36,923 bases of DNA from an uncultured Methylococcaceae bacterium (lineage in GTDB: Bacteria > Pseudomonadota > Gammaproteobacteria > Methylococcales > Methylomonadaceae): positions 1 through 36,923 of the forward strand of contig CAJAVP010000111.1 in assembly GCA_903945375.1 (NCBI GenBank). Reading direction: 5' to 3'. Within the stretch, counting starts at the first letter, position 1. Each line of letters opens with the position of its first letter. Under the pieces are notes generated by a model that did no database searches, was not told where the DNA came from, and saw only the letters and a list, made by a program, of their open reading frames with translations. Both the position numbers and the translations under genes were made by a program. This document shows, in pieces, positions 1 through 7,844 of this stretch.

Positions 1-270
1 CGCCAAATAGTTGCTTCAATCGATACATGGTGTTTTCGGCAATACTTCGACGATGGTAACCTGACTCATCTTTCCAGGTCGCCAAGCCTTTTTCCTGAAT
101 TTGAGCCAATACCTCGTTACGTGGATGTCCGTCTTCCCAAGCCACCGCGTTGCTACGAGGCGGAACAACTCAGCTCGGCAAACACTTCGCAATCCGCCCA
201 CTCTGCCGTCGTGACGTCTACGCCCACCACGTCTTTGACATCCGCATCCACCGCTAAATGCACCTTAAAC
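1..270 (-). pseudogene. IS5-family (IS903-group-like) transposase, C-terminal remnant with internal deletion
   Basis: The minus strand reads two transposase blocks in different frames. The first, starting right at the antitoxin stop, gives FKVHLAVDAD then a DVTTAEWADCEVFAEL-like stretch. The second, from about 175 to the left edge, gives VVPPRSNAVAWEDG, then an ESGYHRRS-like block (here DESGYHRRSIAEN) and YRLKQLFG. These are the middle and C-terminal signatures of IS5/IS903-type DDE transposases. The stretch normally lying between them, with the second catalytic Asp (DGAYD region), is missing, so the frame breaks near 166-175. The 5' half is also missing. The element runs off the window. It cannot encode an active enzyme. 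Confidence 0.75.
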
Positions 271-501
271 TAAGTTTTTACGTTGAGCAATATCTTCTAC
301 TGCTTGCTGTAAATCTTTAGCATTGGCAGGTGAGCGTGTTAAATACTCGGTTTCTTGCCATGAATTAAAATCATCAAGGCTCACTAAAACAACGGCTTTG
401 TGATTTTCGTGCGTAATAATTAAAGGTTCGTGATTATCGCTGACTTTATCCATAAACAAGGTAAAGTTTTGAATTATTTGGTTGTAGGTAATTGCTTGCA
501 T
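265..501 (-). CDS. YefM/Phd-family antitoxin, orphan
   Basis: This about 78-residue protein has the YefM layout: an N-terminal MQAITYNQ DNA-binding strand and helix, a middle with PLIITHENHKAVVLVSLDDF, and a C-terminal toxin-neutralising tail containing ETEYLTRSPANA. YefM proteins repress their own operon and block the RNase toxin YoeB. An upstream ATG at 519 would add six residues; the internal ATG at 501 matches the family start better. The cognate toxin gene normally follows directly, but here the stop codon runs straight into the transposase remnant, so the toxin has probably been replaced or deleted. The family call is firm; loss of the partner is inference from position. Confidence 0.8.
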   Translation of the reverse strand: MQAITYNQIIQNFTLFMDKVSDNHEPLIITHENHKAVVLVSLDDFNSWQETEYLTRSPANAKDLQQAVEDIAQRKNLV

Positions 502-577
502 AATGTACTCGCTATTCATATTTGAAAAACTGCCCGACTTTTAAAAACTGGCAGTTGTTGCGTTTAAAAGACACAAT

Positions 578-727
578 TTATTTAAAATAGACTGCTCTAT
601 CATTGTTGGCTGTGGCTATATCAGCCCATTGACGTGCCAACCCTAAACTTATAGCTGTTCCTTCGGCAATACTCACTAAACCGCCCGCTTTGCTAACAAA
701 TTGTGCTATTTTTTGATAATACAGCAT
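578..727 (-). CDS. possible small ORF or frameshifted tail, 49 aa
   Basis: An ATG frame on the minus strand encodes a 49-residue peptide that contains AGGLVSIAEGTAISLGLARQ and ends in YFK. It overlaps the last 35 bases of the preceding mosaic ORF in another frame. Its composition (small residues, a weakly hydrophobic middle) looks more protein-like than random. It could be the real continuation of the LamG-type protein after a frameshift, or a separate small gene. I do not recognise a family and no convincing ribosome binding site is visible. Confidence 0.25.
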   Translation of the reverse strand: MLYYQKIAQFVSKAGGLVSIAEGTAISLGLARQWADIATANNDRAVYFK

Positions 728-2477
728 AACCACCTTTCGGTATTGAGAAAGTTACATTTAATTTTTCACTACTTCCCGCATCACGAGGGTCGAAAGTAGA
801 AAAATTATCGGTAATACTATTGTAGGTAGTCGTCCAGTGATCCCATATGTCACTAATAACGCTAGTTTCAGGACGATTGCCATTAAGTACAATAAAATCA
901 GTCCAATTACCTTGTTTGTCGTAAATATCTAGCATGGCATCAGCAGAACCTTGATTGTATAAGATAGGAATATCACTACTACTTGTCATGCCAAATATTT
1001 CAAATGTTGGGTGAACACACCAATTAGCATTATTTATACATTGGTCGGTATTACTAGAAACTCCATTTTTAATAGTTTTTGCAACCTGCTGATAAAGAAC
1101 TGTAATTTCTGAATCTGTTAGGGCGCGGTTGTAAATACGGGCTTCGTCAATTAATCCGTTAAAGTATCTATTCAACCCATTGACAGCACCAATTAATAGC
1201 GGTTTGGTATCTTGAAACATATTTGCAGATGAATATTCAACTTCTTGTATTTGAACACCATTCAAATTCACGTCGCCTCGCTGCACCAGTGCGCGATCAT
1301 ATTCAGGCCAGTTAGTCACTTTCCATTTACTTTTTGGCCGGCTTTCTTCGTTAGGAATGGCGTTTGTTCGGACTGGCTGGTCATGATAATTCTCCGGTAC
1401 GGTTGCTTTTGGGCGATAGTTTATAGCATTTGAGAGTTTATGCACCAACGCCAATTCATGTTCAACATCTTTTATTTTCATAACTGAAACCCGTTGTGAA
1501 AATTCAGCTAATGCGGTTTTAGCCTTATGTGCATAATCTAATGCACGATTATTTCCATCATCCTCCATAAAAGAGGCATGTAATTTGTCAAGTAACCGAG
1601 CGGTATCCATCGCCTCTCTTAAGTAATTTTTGATATTTTCTTTGTGTTGAGATACTTTTAAAATCGATTGCGCTTTTTTGTCTTGTTCTTTATTCAACTC
1701 TTCCAAACGTTGCATTAACAGACCTTCTTCCGGTGCCCTGGCAATATTAACACCAGCCGAATCAATTTTATGACTAACAGTTGTTAATTGATCTGCTAAG
1801 TCGGCTAAATACTTACCTTGCGTGTTAATGGCATTTAGGGCGGCTGCTTCAATTTTATTATGCAGAGAATCCGACACGTCATGTATTAATAGGGTGTTTT
1901 TTTCAGGCATTAATAACTCAGAAAACACTTCATTGATTTCTTTTTTGACATAGTTGAATACATCTTTATTCAAGGAGTGTATAAGACGATTTTCTAAAGC
2001 TATTATATGAGCTGATAGGAATTCTGCTGTTGTTTTTTTTATTTTAAATTCATTTTCAGTATGTAGCTGATGAAGACAGGATTGAACAAATTGAGGTGCG
2101 ATAAAAAAAGGAAAGCTACCTGAAAGACCCTCTCTAATTTGATTTTGGATGATTTCTTTTTCTTTGGAAAGTCCAGATAGATTTTGTATCTCTTGTTCAC
2201 GGGAAGCTGCCCATGCACCACCATGAGCATTCAAACTATTTGTCAGCTGGTCAATTTTTTTGGACGATTCAGATAAAATTATTTTGGCAGATTCATAAGC
2301 TTTCTGTTCTTGCTCAATGAGTTGTTCTTTTTCATACAATACTGATTCCAGTGTTTCTATTTTTGATCTAATATCTTCACTGGCTTCATTTTTGTTTAGC
2401 TGCCGAATAAACACAGTAATATCCCCGATCAATTTTTCAATCAGATCAAGGCCAATAAGTTTTTTTACCGAGTCCAT
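693..2477 (-). CDS. mosaic ORF: internal DndD fragment + IS transposase scrap + LamG-type C-terminal piece (likely pseudogene)
   Basis: The reading frame is open for 594 residues but joins three unrelated parts. Residues 1-365 are coiled coil and match the middle of DndD, the SMC-like ATPase of DNA phosphorothioation: GLDLIEKL near the start, then GGAWAASREQEI and a SGSFPFFIAPQF segment. The Walker A domain that should precede this and the Walker B/signature domain that should follow are both absent. Residues about 366-403 read as the N-terminus of an IS903-group transposase (KWKVTNWPEYDRALVQRGDV). From residue 404 the frame is a LamG-like end (RYFNGLIDEARIYNRALT) and an unknown Cys-containing tail. 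The ATG at 2477 lacks a ribosome binding site. It may be transcribed, but it cannot work as DndD. The DndD assignment rests on recalled family motifs. Confidence 0.6.
   Translation of the reverse strand: MDSVKKLIGLDLIEKLIGDITVFIRQLNKNEASEDIRSKIETLESVLYEKEQLIEQEQKAYESAKIILSESSKKIDQLTNSLNAHGGAWAASREQEIQNLSGLSKEKEIIQNQIREGLSGSFPFFIAPQFVQSCLHQLHTENEFKIKKTTAEFLSAHIIALENRLIHSLNKDVFNYVKKEINEVFSELLMPEKNTLLIHDVSDSLHNKIEAAALNAINTQGKYLADLADQLTTVSHKIDSAGVNIARAPEEGLLMQRLEELNKEQDKKAQSILKVSQHKENIKNYLREAMDTARLLDKLHASFMEDDGNNRALDYAHKAKTALAEFSQRVSVMKIKDVEHELALVHKLSNAINYRPKATVPENYHDQPVRTNAIPNEESRPKSKWKVTNWPEYDRALVQRGDVNLNGVQIQEVEYSSANMFQDTKPLLIGAVNGLNRYFNGLIDEARIYNRALTDSEITVLYQQVAKTIKNGVSSNTDQCINNANWCVHPTFEIFGMTSSSDIPILYNQGSADAMLDIYDKQGNWTDFIVLNGNRPETSVISDIWDHWTTTYNSITDNFSTFDPRDAGSSEKLNVTFSIPKGGYAVLSKNSTIC
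1269..1384 (-). mobile_element. 5' scrap of an IS5/IS903-group transposase inside the mosaic ORF
   Basis: Codons here spell KWKVTNWPEYDRALVQRGDV, the characteristic N-terminus of IS903-type transposases, which normally continue into a TLW motif. Here the next residues switch at once to LamG-type sequence. A nearby ATG at 1384 opens the +1 frame, so the original transposase start probably lay there and a base has been lost or gained in the A-run near 1340. The fragment has the same strand as the C-terminal remnant at 1-270 and precedes it in reading order. Confidence 0.65.
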
Positions 2478-2644
2478 TGGTATATAGGTAAAGACGTATG
2501 CTTTGATAACAATAGCCCTGTGATTTGATGTTTTGCAATAACTTAAACGCGATGATCTTTCCTTGCTACGCGACCATAAAATAACGATGACTTATCTAAA
2601 GGTGTTTGACTAGATTAGTTGTTACCTGTAAATTATTCAATATG

Positions 2645-2659
2645 TTTATTTAAAATAAA
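2645..2659. repeat. AT-rich perfect inverted repeat upstream of the HNH gene
   Basis: Seven-base arms TTTATTT and AAATAAA flank a single A, ending 14 bases before the HNH start codon. The position suits an operator or core promoter, but such AT palindromes also occur by chance. The rest of 2478-2673 holds no gene that I can support. Confidence 0.25.
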
Positions 2660-2673
2660 ATGCTATTGGGCTT

Positions 2674-3663
2674 ATGACAACAAAAAATCAGGATATTCAA
2701 TACTACATTCACTGCTTAAAAAATCTGCGCCGCGATAGGAAAAAAGGAGGTGCTCCCCATAAGCCAATTTTGTTACTTAGTGTTTTTCAGTTGATTGAAA
2801 GTGGGTACATTAAAAATAACAAAATTTATTTAACACCTGAATTAGTTAGCGTATTCAAAAGCAATTGGTCGCATTTAGTAGTTTCAGATTACAGTCACAT
2901 GATTTTTTCTTTGCCTTACTATCACATGAAAAGTGAACCGTTTTGGCGGCTAAAGCCAAATATCGGTTGTGAAAAATGGGTAGAGGCTAAATCTGCAATG
3001 AAAACTTTTGCAAATTTAAAAGAAGCGGTTAATTATGCAGAAATTGACATCGATTTATTTTTTCTTTTGCAAAACTTTGTAATATGCAATGAATTAAAGT
3101 TATTTTTGTTGGATCATTATTTTCCTGAAACAAAACAAAATTATCCACACGTTGTACGCTTTGATGATTTAGATGCAATTTCTAAGCAAATTATTCAAGA
3201 ATCTTCAGCGGATTATAAAAACAGAATTGAAGAACTAGAACAAACGTTAGATAAAGATGAATATGAACAAGAAATATTTGTAAGAAGTCATTTATTTAAA
3301 CGAGAGATTATAAAAATTTATAATAGCACCTGCTGTATTTCTGGTTTACGAATTGATGCCATTGATAATATTTCTATGATAGATGCGTGCCATATTGTGC
3401 CTTTTTCTGAAAGCCGTAATGATAGTATTACTAACGGCATTGCATTGTGTCCTAATTTACATCGAGCTTTTGATCGTGGTCTTATTGTGATTAATGATGA
3501 TTATCGAATCGTTATAAATCCCATTTTTACTGAGCCTTACCCAAGTGCATATAGCATTACCCAATTTTCAGGAACACAAATTCTATTGCCGACAAACCCA
3601 AAATATTACCCGGAACGGGTAAATTTGGCGCAGCATAGACAACAGTTTAACTTAGATTTCTAA
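2674..3663 (+). CDS. HNH endonuclease with sulfur-binding-like N-terminal domain (putative phosphorothioate-dependent type IV restriction enzyme)
   Basis: At 329 residues this matches the two-domain plan of ScoMcrA-like enzymes, which bind phosphorothioated DNA and cut nearby. The N-terminal part (about 10-110) has LRRDRKKGGAPHKPILLL, then LTPELVSVFKSNW and a PYYHMKSEPFWRL block, the layout of the sulfur-binding (SBD) domain. The C-terminal HNH domain has CCISGLRID (about 219), the His motif ACHIVPF (about 238) and NGIALCPNLHRAFDRG (about 255-268), so catalytic and metal-binding residues appear complete. The gene converges on, and overlaps by 17 bases, a SAM methyltransferase on the other strand. 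Low GC suggests horizontal acquisition. The HNH call is secure. Sulfur specificity is family-level inference, supported by the PT-linked neighbours. Confidence 0.85.
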   Translation: MTTKNQDIQYYIHCLKNLRRDRKKGGAPHKPILLLSVFQLIESGYIKNNKIYLTPELVSVFKSNWSHLVVSDYSHMIFSLPYYHMKSEPFWRLKPNIGCEKWVEAKSAMKTFANLKEAVNYAEIDIDLFFLLQNFVICNELKLFLLDHYFPETKQNYPHVVRFDDLDAISKQIIQESSADYKNRIEELEQTLDKDEYEQEIFVRSHLFKREIIKIYNSTCCISGLRIDAIDNISMIDACHIVPFSESRNDSITNGIALCPNLHRAFDRGLIVINDDYRIVINPIFTEPYPSAYSITQFSGTQILLPTNPKYYPERVNLAQHRQQFNLDF

Positions 3664-4240
3664 TTACTACGTTATGCCATATTAGGTTGCGCTTTTGCTC
3701 TATTTCAAATTCATGATGCAAAATAGACAATCCATTTACGCTAAAAAAATCTTGTAATTCTTTGTAGAGTATTAAATCGTATAACTTTCCATTCTCTCGT
3801 TGGTTGGTATTATTTGTACTACGAAATGAAATGATCAAGCTTCCATTGGGTTCTAGGAGAGTTATAAACCGTTGGTAAGCGATCATTCTGTCTGCTTGGT
3901 TTAAGTGCATTAAAACAGCCGAGCAAAGTATGTTTGCAAAGGTTTTTTCATTTAGTTCAAGAAGTTCAGGTAATGAATCCTCTATAAATTTCAAATCTTG
4001 ATGCAGTATTCTCGCTTGTTTTAGCATACCTTTAGACGCATCAACACCTAAAACTAAGTAGCCTTGTTGAGCTAACCATTCGGTATCGCGCCCAATTCCA
4101 CAACCAATATCAGCCGTTTCTGCATTAGGTATAAAAAACTCTGAAATCAATTCGTAAATGCGCTCAGGAATTAACGACTTATGTAACTGCGTAATAGATT
4201 TGGCTTCTTGGTTATATGTGATAATTGTTTGCTTATCCAC
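3647..4240 (-). CDS. class I SAM-dependent methyltransferase
   Basis: This 197-residue protein has the Rossmann methyltransferase fold. Motif I is ADIGCGIGRD (residues 43-52), the acidic end of strand 2 is LGVDASKGML, and the later motif is LEPNGSLIISFR. It looks like a small-molecule or nucleic-acid methyltransferase of the Methyltransf_11/25 type with no separate target-recognition domain. It is convergent with the HNH gene and shares its 3' end. Pairing with a restriction-type nuclease suggests it may modify or protect, but its substrate cannot be read from the sequence. The start follows an ACG-rich stretch with no strong ribosome binding site. Confidence 0.8.
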   Translation of the reverse strand: MDKQTIITYNQEAKSITQLHKSLIPERIYELISEFFIPNAETADIGCGIGRDTEWLAQQGYLVLGVDASKGMLKQARILHQDLKFIEDSLPELLELNEKTFANILCSAVLMHLNQADRMIAYQRFITLLEPNGSLIISFRSTNNTNQRENGKLYDLILYKELQDFFSVNGLSILHHEFEIEQKRNLIWHNVVIRNLS

Positions 4241-4333
4241 GTTTAATCCTTTTTTAAAAGTGCATCTTAACGGTATTTTACACTGGCCATAGATACCGGA
4301 AAAACAATTACTGCGTTACATGCGGCAACTAAA

Positions 4334-5581
4334 TTGGCACATCATCAAAAGCATTTAGTGTTAATAGTAGCCGTTCCCTACCAGAACTTGGCGGATCAAT
4401 GGTGTGATGTCATGTCTCTATTTTCGATGGATGCGATTAAGTGCTATATGTCTCGCAGCAGTTGGCATCTTGATTTACGCACAGCCATTGCAGATTTTCA
4501 ATTACAAATCAATAAGCCATTTTTATCAATTGTTGTGGTAAATAGAACCTTAACAAGCCAAGCCTTTCAGGATGAGATAGGCAAAATAAAGTCAGAAAAT
4601 ATATTATTTATTGGGGATGAATGCCATCATCATGCAAATAAAAACATAATAAAAAAGTTACCATTGGCGCGTTATAGAATAGGGTTATCCGCAACACCAT
4701 GGTCAAAAAATGAAGAAGAAAAAGAAAAGCTACTTAAGTCGTATTATGGAAATATTGTAGCCACCTATTCGATTGCGGAAGCGTTGCATGATGGTGTGCT
4801 TACACCCTATAACTATTTTATCCATCCTTTTTATCTTACGGAAGAGGAAACAGAAGCTTACATAGAAATTTCCTCTGAAATTGGAAAACTTATAGCAATA
4901 CGTGAACAAGGCGGAAAAATTAATGAAGATCAACTCACTGCCTTATTTATGAGAAGAGCCAGATTAATCGGGTCGGCAGAAAATAAATTTTTAAAATTAG
5001 AAAACCTGTTGGATAAATTACATATTGAAAAGCATACATTATTTTATTGTGGGGATGGTTCTGTCATTGAAGAATCCAACGGCAGTTCTAACAATGATGA
5101 AACCAATAGCAGTAAAAGAGATATAGAACGTGTAGCCAGTATTCTGCACAAAAAAGGCTGGAAATCATCTCGATTTACTGCCAGTGAATCCTTGAATGAA
5201 AGAAGATCAATTATAGATAACTTCAAAAATGGCTTTATAGATGCGATGGTATCTATTAGGGTTTTAGATGAAGGCATTGATATTCCCGTGTGTAAACAAG
5301 CCTTTTTGTTGGCTAGTTCAAGAAATGAACGGCAATTTATTCAACGTCGAGGCAGAATTCTTAGAAAATCATTGGGTAAAGAATTTTCAGTTATTTATGA
5401 TTTCATTGCTCTTCCATGCCTAGGCTTCGTTGATGAAAGTTTAAAAGGCCTAGTAAATAGCGAACTCGATAGAGTGTATGAGTTTGTGCATGTGGCAAGT
5501 AACAAAAATGAGGTGGCTCAAGAAGCTAAACAATTGGCTGAGGGTTATGGGCTTGACTGGTTATCAAGAGTGTATAAATAA
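4334..5581 (+). CDS. DEAD/DEAH-box helicase of the DNA phosphorothioation restriction-enzyme type, N-terminally truncated
   Basis: Superfamily 2 helicase motifs are clear: Walker B GDECHHHA, motif III RIGLSATPW, motif V-like RVLDEGIDIP and motif VI QRRGRILR. The overall sequence resembles the family annotated as DNA phosphorothioation system restriction enzyme (TIGR04095, from memory). The only usual start is TTG at 4334, which falls after Walker A. The same frame is open back to a stop at 4268-4270 and reads AIDTGKTITALHAATK, a Walker A motif (AxxTGKT) with no start codon before it. The family normally has an N-terminal segment before this motif, so the gene is probably beheaded at a junction near 4270. 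It is the first gene of a tight four-gene set ending at 8308. Confidence 0.75.
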   Translation: MAHHQKHLVLIVAVPYQNLADQWCDVMSLFSMDAIKCYMSRSSWHLDLRTAIADFQLQINKPFLSIVVVNRTLTSQAFQDEIGKIKSENILFIGDECHHHANKNIIKKLPLARYRIGLSATPWSKNEEEKEKLLKSYYGNIVATYSIAEALHDGVLTPYNYFIHPFYLTEEETEAYIEISSEIGKLIAIREQGGKINEDQLTALFMRRARLIGSAENKFLKLENLLDKLHIEKHTLFYCGDGSVIEESNGSSNNDETNSSKRDIERVASILHKKGWKSSRFTASESLNERRSIIDNFKNGFIDAMVSIRVLDEGIDIPVCKQAFLLASSRNERQFIQRRGRILRKSLGKEFSVIYDFIALPCLGFVDESLKGLVNSELDRVYEFVHVASNKNEVAQEAKQLAEGYGLDWLSRVYK

Positions 5582-5605
5582 ATCAAATCTTTCATGGAGC
5601 AACTA

Positions 5606-5821
5606 ATGGATTTCAAAGAAATTATGGAAACACTAAACGACATTAAGAAACATCCTGAAATAATTGACGAGCTTGATTCTGAAATGGATAAGGCTTTAAA
5701 AGATATTATTAAAATAGAACGACGACATCTCTATGGAGGACTCGATAGCACTAGTGTGGCAACGCGACGTAAAACCATACAAACTTATTTAGAAGATACA
5801 CTTAAAAATAGGGAAAGTTAA
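5606..5821 (+). CDS. small charged helical protein in PT-associated operon
   Basis: A 71-residue, helix-rich protein with alternating acidic and basic residues (MDFKEIMETLNDIKK, then ELDSEMDKALKDI). I do not recognise a named family. An ATG at 5594 in the same frame is possible, but GGAG at 5596-5599 is ideally placed for ATG 5606. It lies between the helicase and the SMC-like ATPase and ends one base before the ATPase start, so all are likely cotranslated. It may be an accessory or DNA-binding subunit of the same complex. That role is inferred from position alone. Confidence 0.7.
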   Translation: MDFKEIMETLNDIKKHPEIIDELDSEMDKALKDIIKIERRHLYGGLDSTSVATRRKTIQTYLEDTLKNRES

Positions 5822-5822
5822 T

Positions 5823-7844
5823 ATGCTGTTAGAAAAATTAAAATTAGTAAATTTTAGGCAATTTTACAACGAGACGGAAATAGAATTTTCAACTGATCCA
5901 CAAAAAAACATTACACTAATTCATGGTGAAAATGGTGTGGGAAAAACGACAATTTTGAATTCAATTCTGTGGTGTCTTTATGAAAAGCTAACGCATGATT
6001 TTGAGCAGCAAAAGGAGTTGATTTGTATACAAGCAATCAAAGATGGTGTGAAAAGTTGCAGGGTAGAATTATCTTTTCAGTACGAAGAGAAACATTATTT
6101 AGCCCAACGATCTCTTCATAATTCGAATCAATCGCTATTGAAGTTGTTCGAGATCAATAATAGTAATTATAAAGATGTACCTAATCCAACCGCATTTGTT
6201 AACAACATTTTACCCAGCGACATGGCAGAATATTTCTTTTTTCATGGTGAAGGTGTTTCTAATATTAATGCAACTAAGTCTGGTGAAAAATTTAGACGGG
6301 CAATACGGGATATACTTGGTTTTCGCTTAGCTGAAACTGCTATAAAGGATTTAAAAGAAATTAATGCTGTTTGGACAAAAGCACTTAATGAATTAACTAA
6401 TCTGAATTATGAACAAAATGAACTGGTAAAGAAAAAATCAATATATGAAGGTAAAAAAATAGGCTTGCTTGAAAAGTTACGCACTTTTAAAGAAGAAAAA
6501 GAAGATCATGAGACAAATCTTAATGAAGTTCTCGAAAAATTAAGGCAATGCTCTTCTGTAGATGCAAGAAAATTACAGAAAGAAATCGACGATTTAGTAG
6601 CAAAAAATTCGAAATTAGATACATCCATTAATAGAGCCAGGATGGATAGGCAGAACTTAATTAAAAAGTACGGATGGATCATATTTGGGCAAAAACTGGC
6701 TAATGAGGCATTGGATTTTATAGACGAGCAAAGCCTAAAAGCTAAATTACCTGCGCCTTATGATGCGAGTTTAGTCAACGATTTGATTGAACAGCAGAAA
6801 TGTATCTGTGGCAGAGAATTGAAAAGAGGAACTAGGGAATTTGAAAACGTAACTAATCTAATAGATAAAGCAGACAATGCTGTGATTCGATCAAAACTGT
6901 CAAAAGCCCGATCAGCGGGGTCAAATATTAAAAGTCGATTTTCTGATTTTTTAGTTGAATTGCAAAAAGTCGAAGAAAATTTACAGGAACTGGACGATGA
7001 TAAAAGAGATGTTGTTATAGCTTTAGAAACCAAACAATCCGAATTAAAAGATATTCCAGTTGAAGAGGTTCAGAAATTAGAATCACGTAAGAAGTTATGC
7101 AACGAAGCTCGTTCTAAAGCCGAGCAAAATATAGGTGCGTATAAAAGAAGCATAGAGCAGTGCGATAAAGATTTAATAGACATTGATTTAAAATTAAAAC
7201 GTTGTGGTGCTCAAGATACTCGAATCAACAAACTCACTCAATATCAGGACTATGCCTCTAACCTAATCAAACTATGCGAAAAAAATCTTAATCAATATGA
7301 AAAAGACTCCAAGTTAATCATTGCTCAAAATGTTAATAAAACTCTACAAGATTTTTCAAGAAAAGATTTTTACGTTAAAGTTGATGAAGATTTCGGCTTT
7401 CATTTGATTCGTGAAAATGGGCAAAAGGTAGCAAAAAGCAAAGGTGAAAATCTATTGCTTAATTTGTCATTTGTATCTGCATTGATTGAATTTGCTCAGA
7501 TGCGTAGTAGTGCAAGTGGTGATTTTCTTGTATCAGGCACAACCGCGCCATTTGTTATAGATGCTCCTTTTGGTGAATTGGATAATACCTATAAAAAAGC
7601 TTCTGCCGAATTTTTACCAAAAAGAAGTCGGCAATTGATTTTTCTTCTTTCTTCATCGCATTGGGAAGGGACGGTTGATGAAGCAATACGAGATAAAATA
7701 GGTTCAGAATATATTTTAATTTCTTCTAAAAACTCAGTCCAAGGAGAAAAGCCAAGCGATAAATTAACTATTAATGGAATAGAGTTTATACAGTCACTTT
7801 ATAGTCAAGAAAAAGAAGCAACATTTATTAAGAGGGTAAAATAA
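5823..7844 (+). CDS. DndD-like SMC/Rad50-type AAA ATPase
   Basis: The 673-residue protein has the split ABC-ATPase layout of SMC, Rad50 and DndD. Walker A is GENGVGKT (residues 35-42); a long coiled coil follows (about 180-500), interrupted near residue 327 by a Cys pair in KCICGREL that recalls a zinc hook. The signature-like motif is SKGENLLLNLSF (about 538), and Walker B plus D-loop is FVIDAPFGELD (about 577-587). In the family such proteins act as ATP-driven DNA clamps or sensors; DndD itself supports sulfur incorporation. This copy sits with PT-restriction-type genes, so it may belong to the effector side. Its stop overlaps the next start by one base. All ATPase motifs look intact. Confidence 0.85.
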   Translation: MLLEKLKLVNFRQFYNETEIEFSTDPQKNITLIHGENGVGKTTILNSILWCLYEKLTHDFEQQKELICIQAIKDGVKSCRVELSFQYEEKHYLAQRSLHNSNQSLLKLFEINNSNYKDVPNPTAFVNNILPSDMAEYFFFHGEGVSNINATKSGEKFRRAIRDILGFRLAETAIKDLKEINAVWTKALNELTNLNYEQNELVKKKSIYEGKKIGLLEKLRTFKEEKEDHETNLNEVLEKLRQCSSVDARKLQKEIDDLVAKNSKLDTSINRARMDRQNLIKKYGWIIFGQKLANEALDFIDEQSLKAKLPAPYDASLVNDLIEQQKCICGRELKRGTREFENVTNLIDKADNAVIRSKLSKARSAGSNIKSRFSDFLVELQKVEENLQELDDDKRDVVIALETKQSELKDIPVEEVQKLESRKKLCNEARSKAEQNIGAYKRSIEQCDKDLIDIDLKLKRCGAQDTRINKLTQYQDYASNLIKLCEKNLNQYEKDSKLIIAQNVNKTLQDFSRKDFYVKVDEDFGFHLIRENGQKVAKSKGENLLLNLSFVSALIEFAQMRSSASGDFLVSGTTAPFVIDAPFGELDNTYKKASAEFLPKRSRQLIFLLSSSHWEGTVDEAIRDKIGSEYILISSKNSVQGEKPSDKLTINGIEFIQSLYSQEKEATFIKRVK

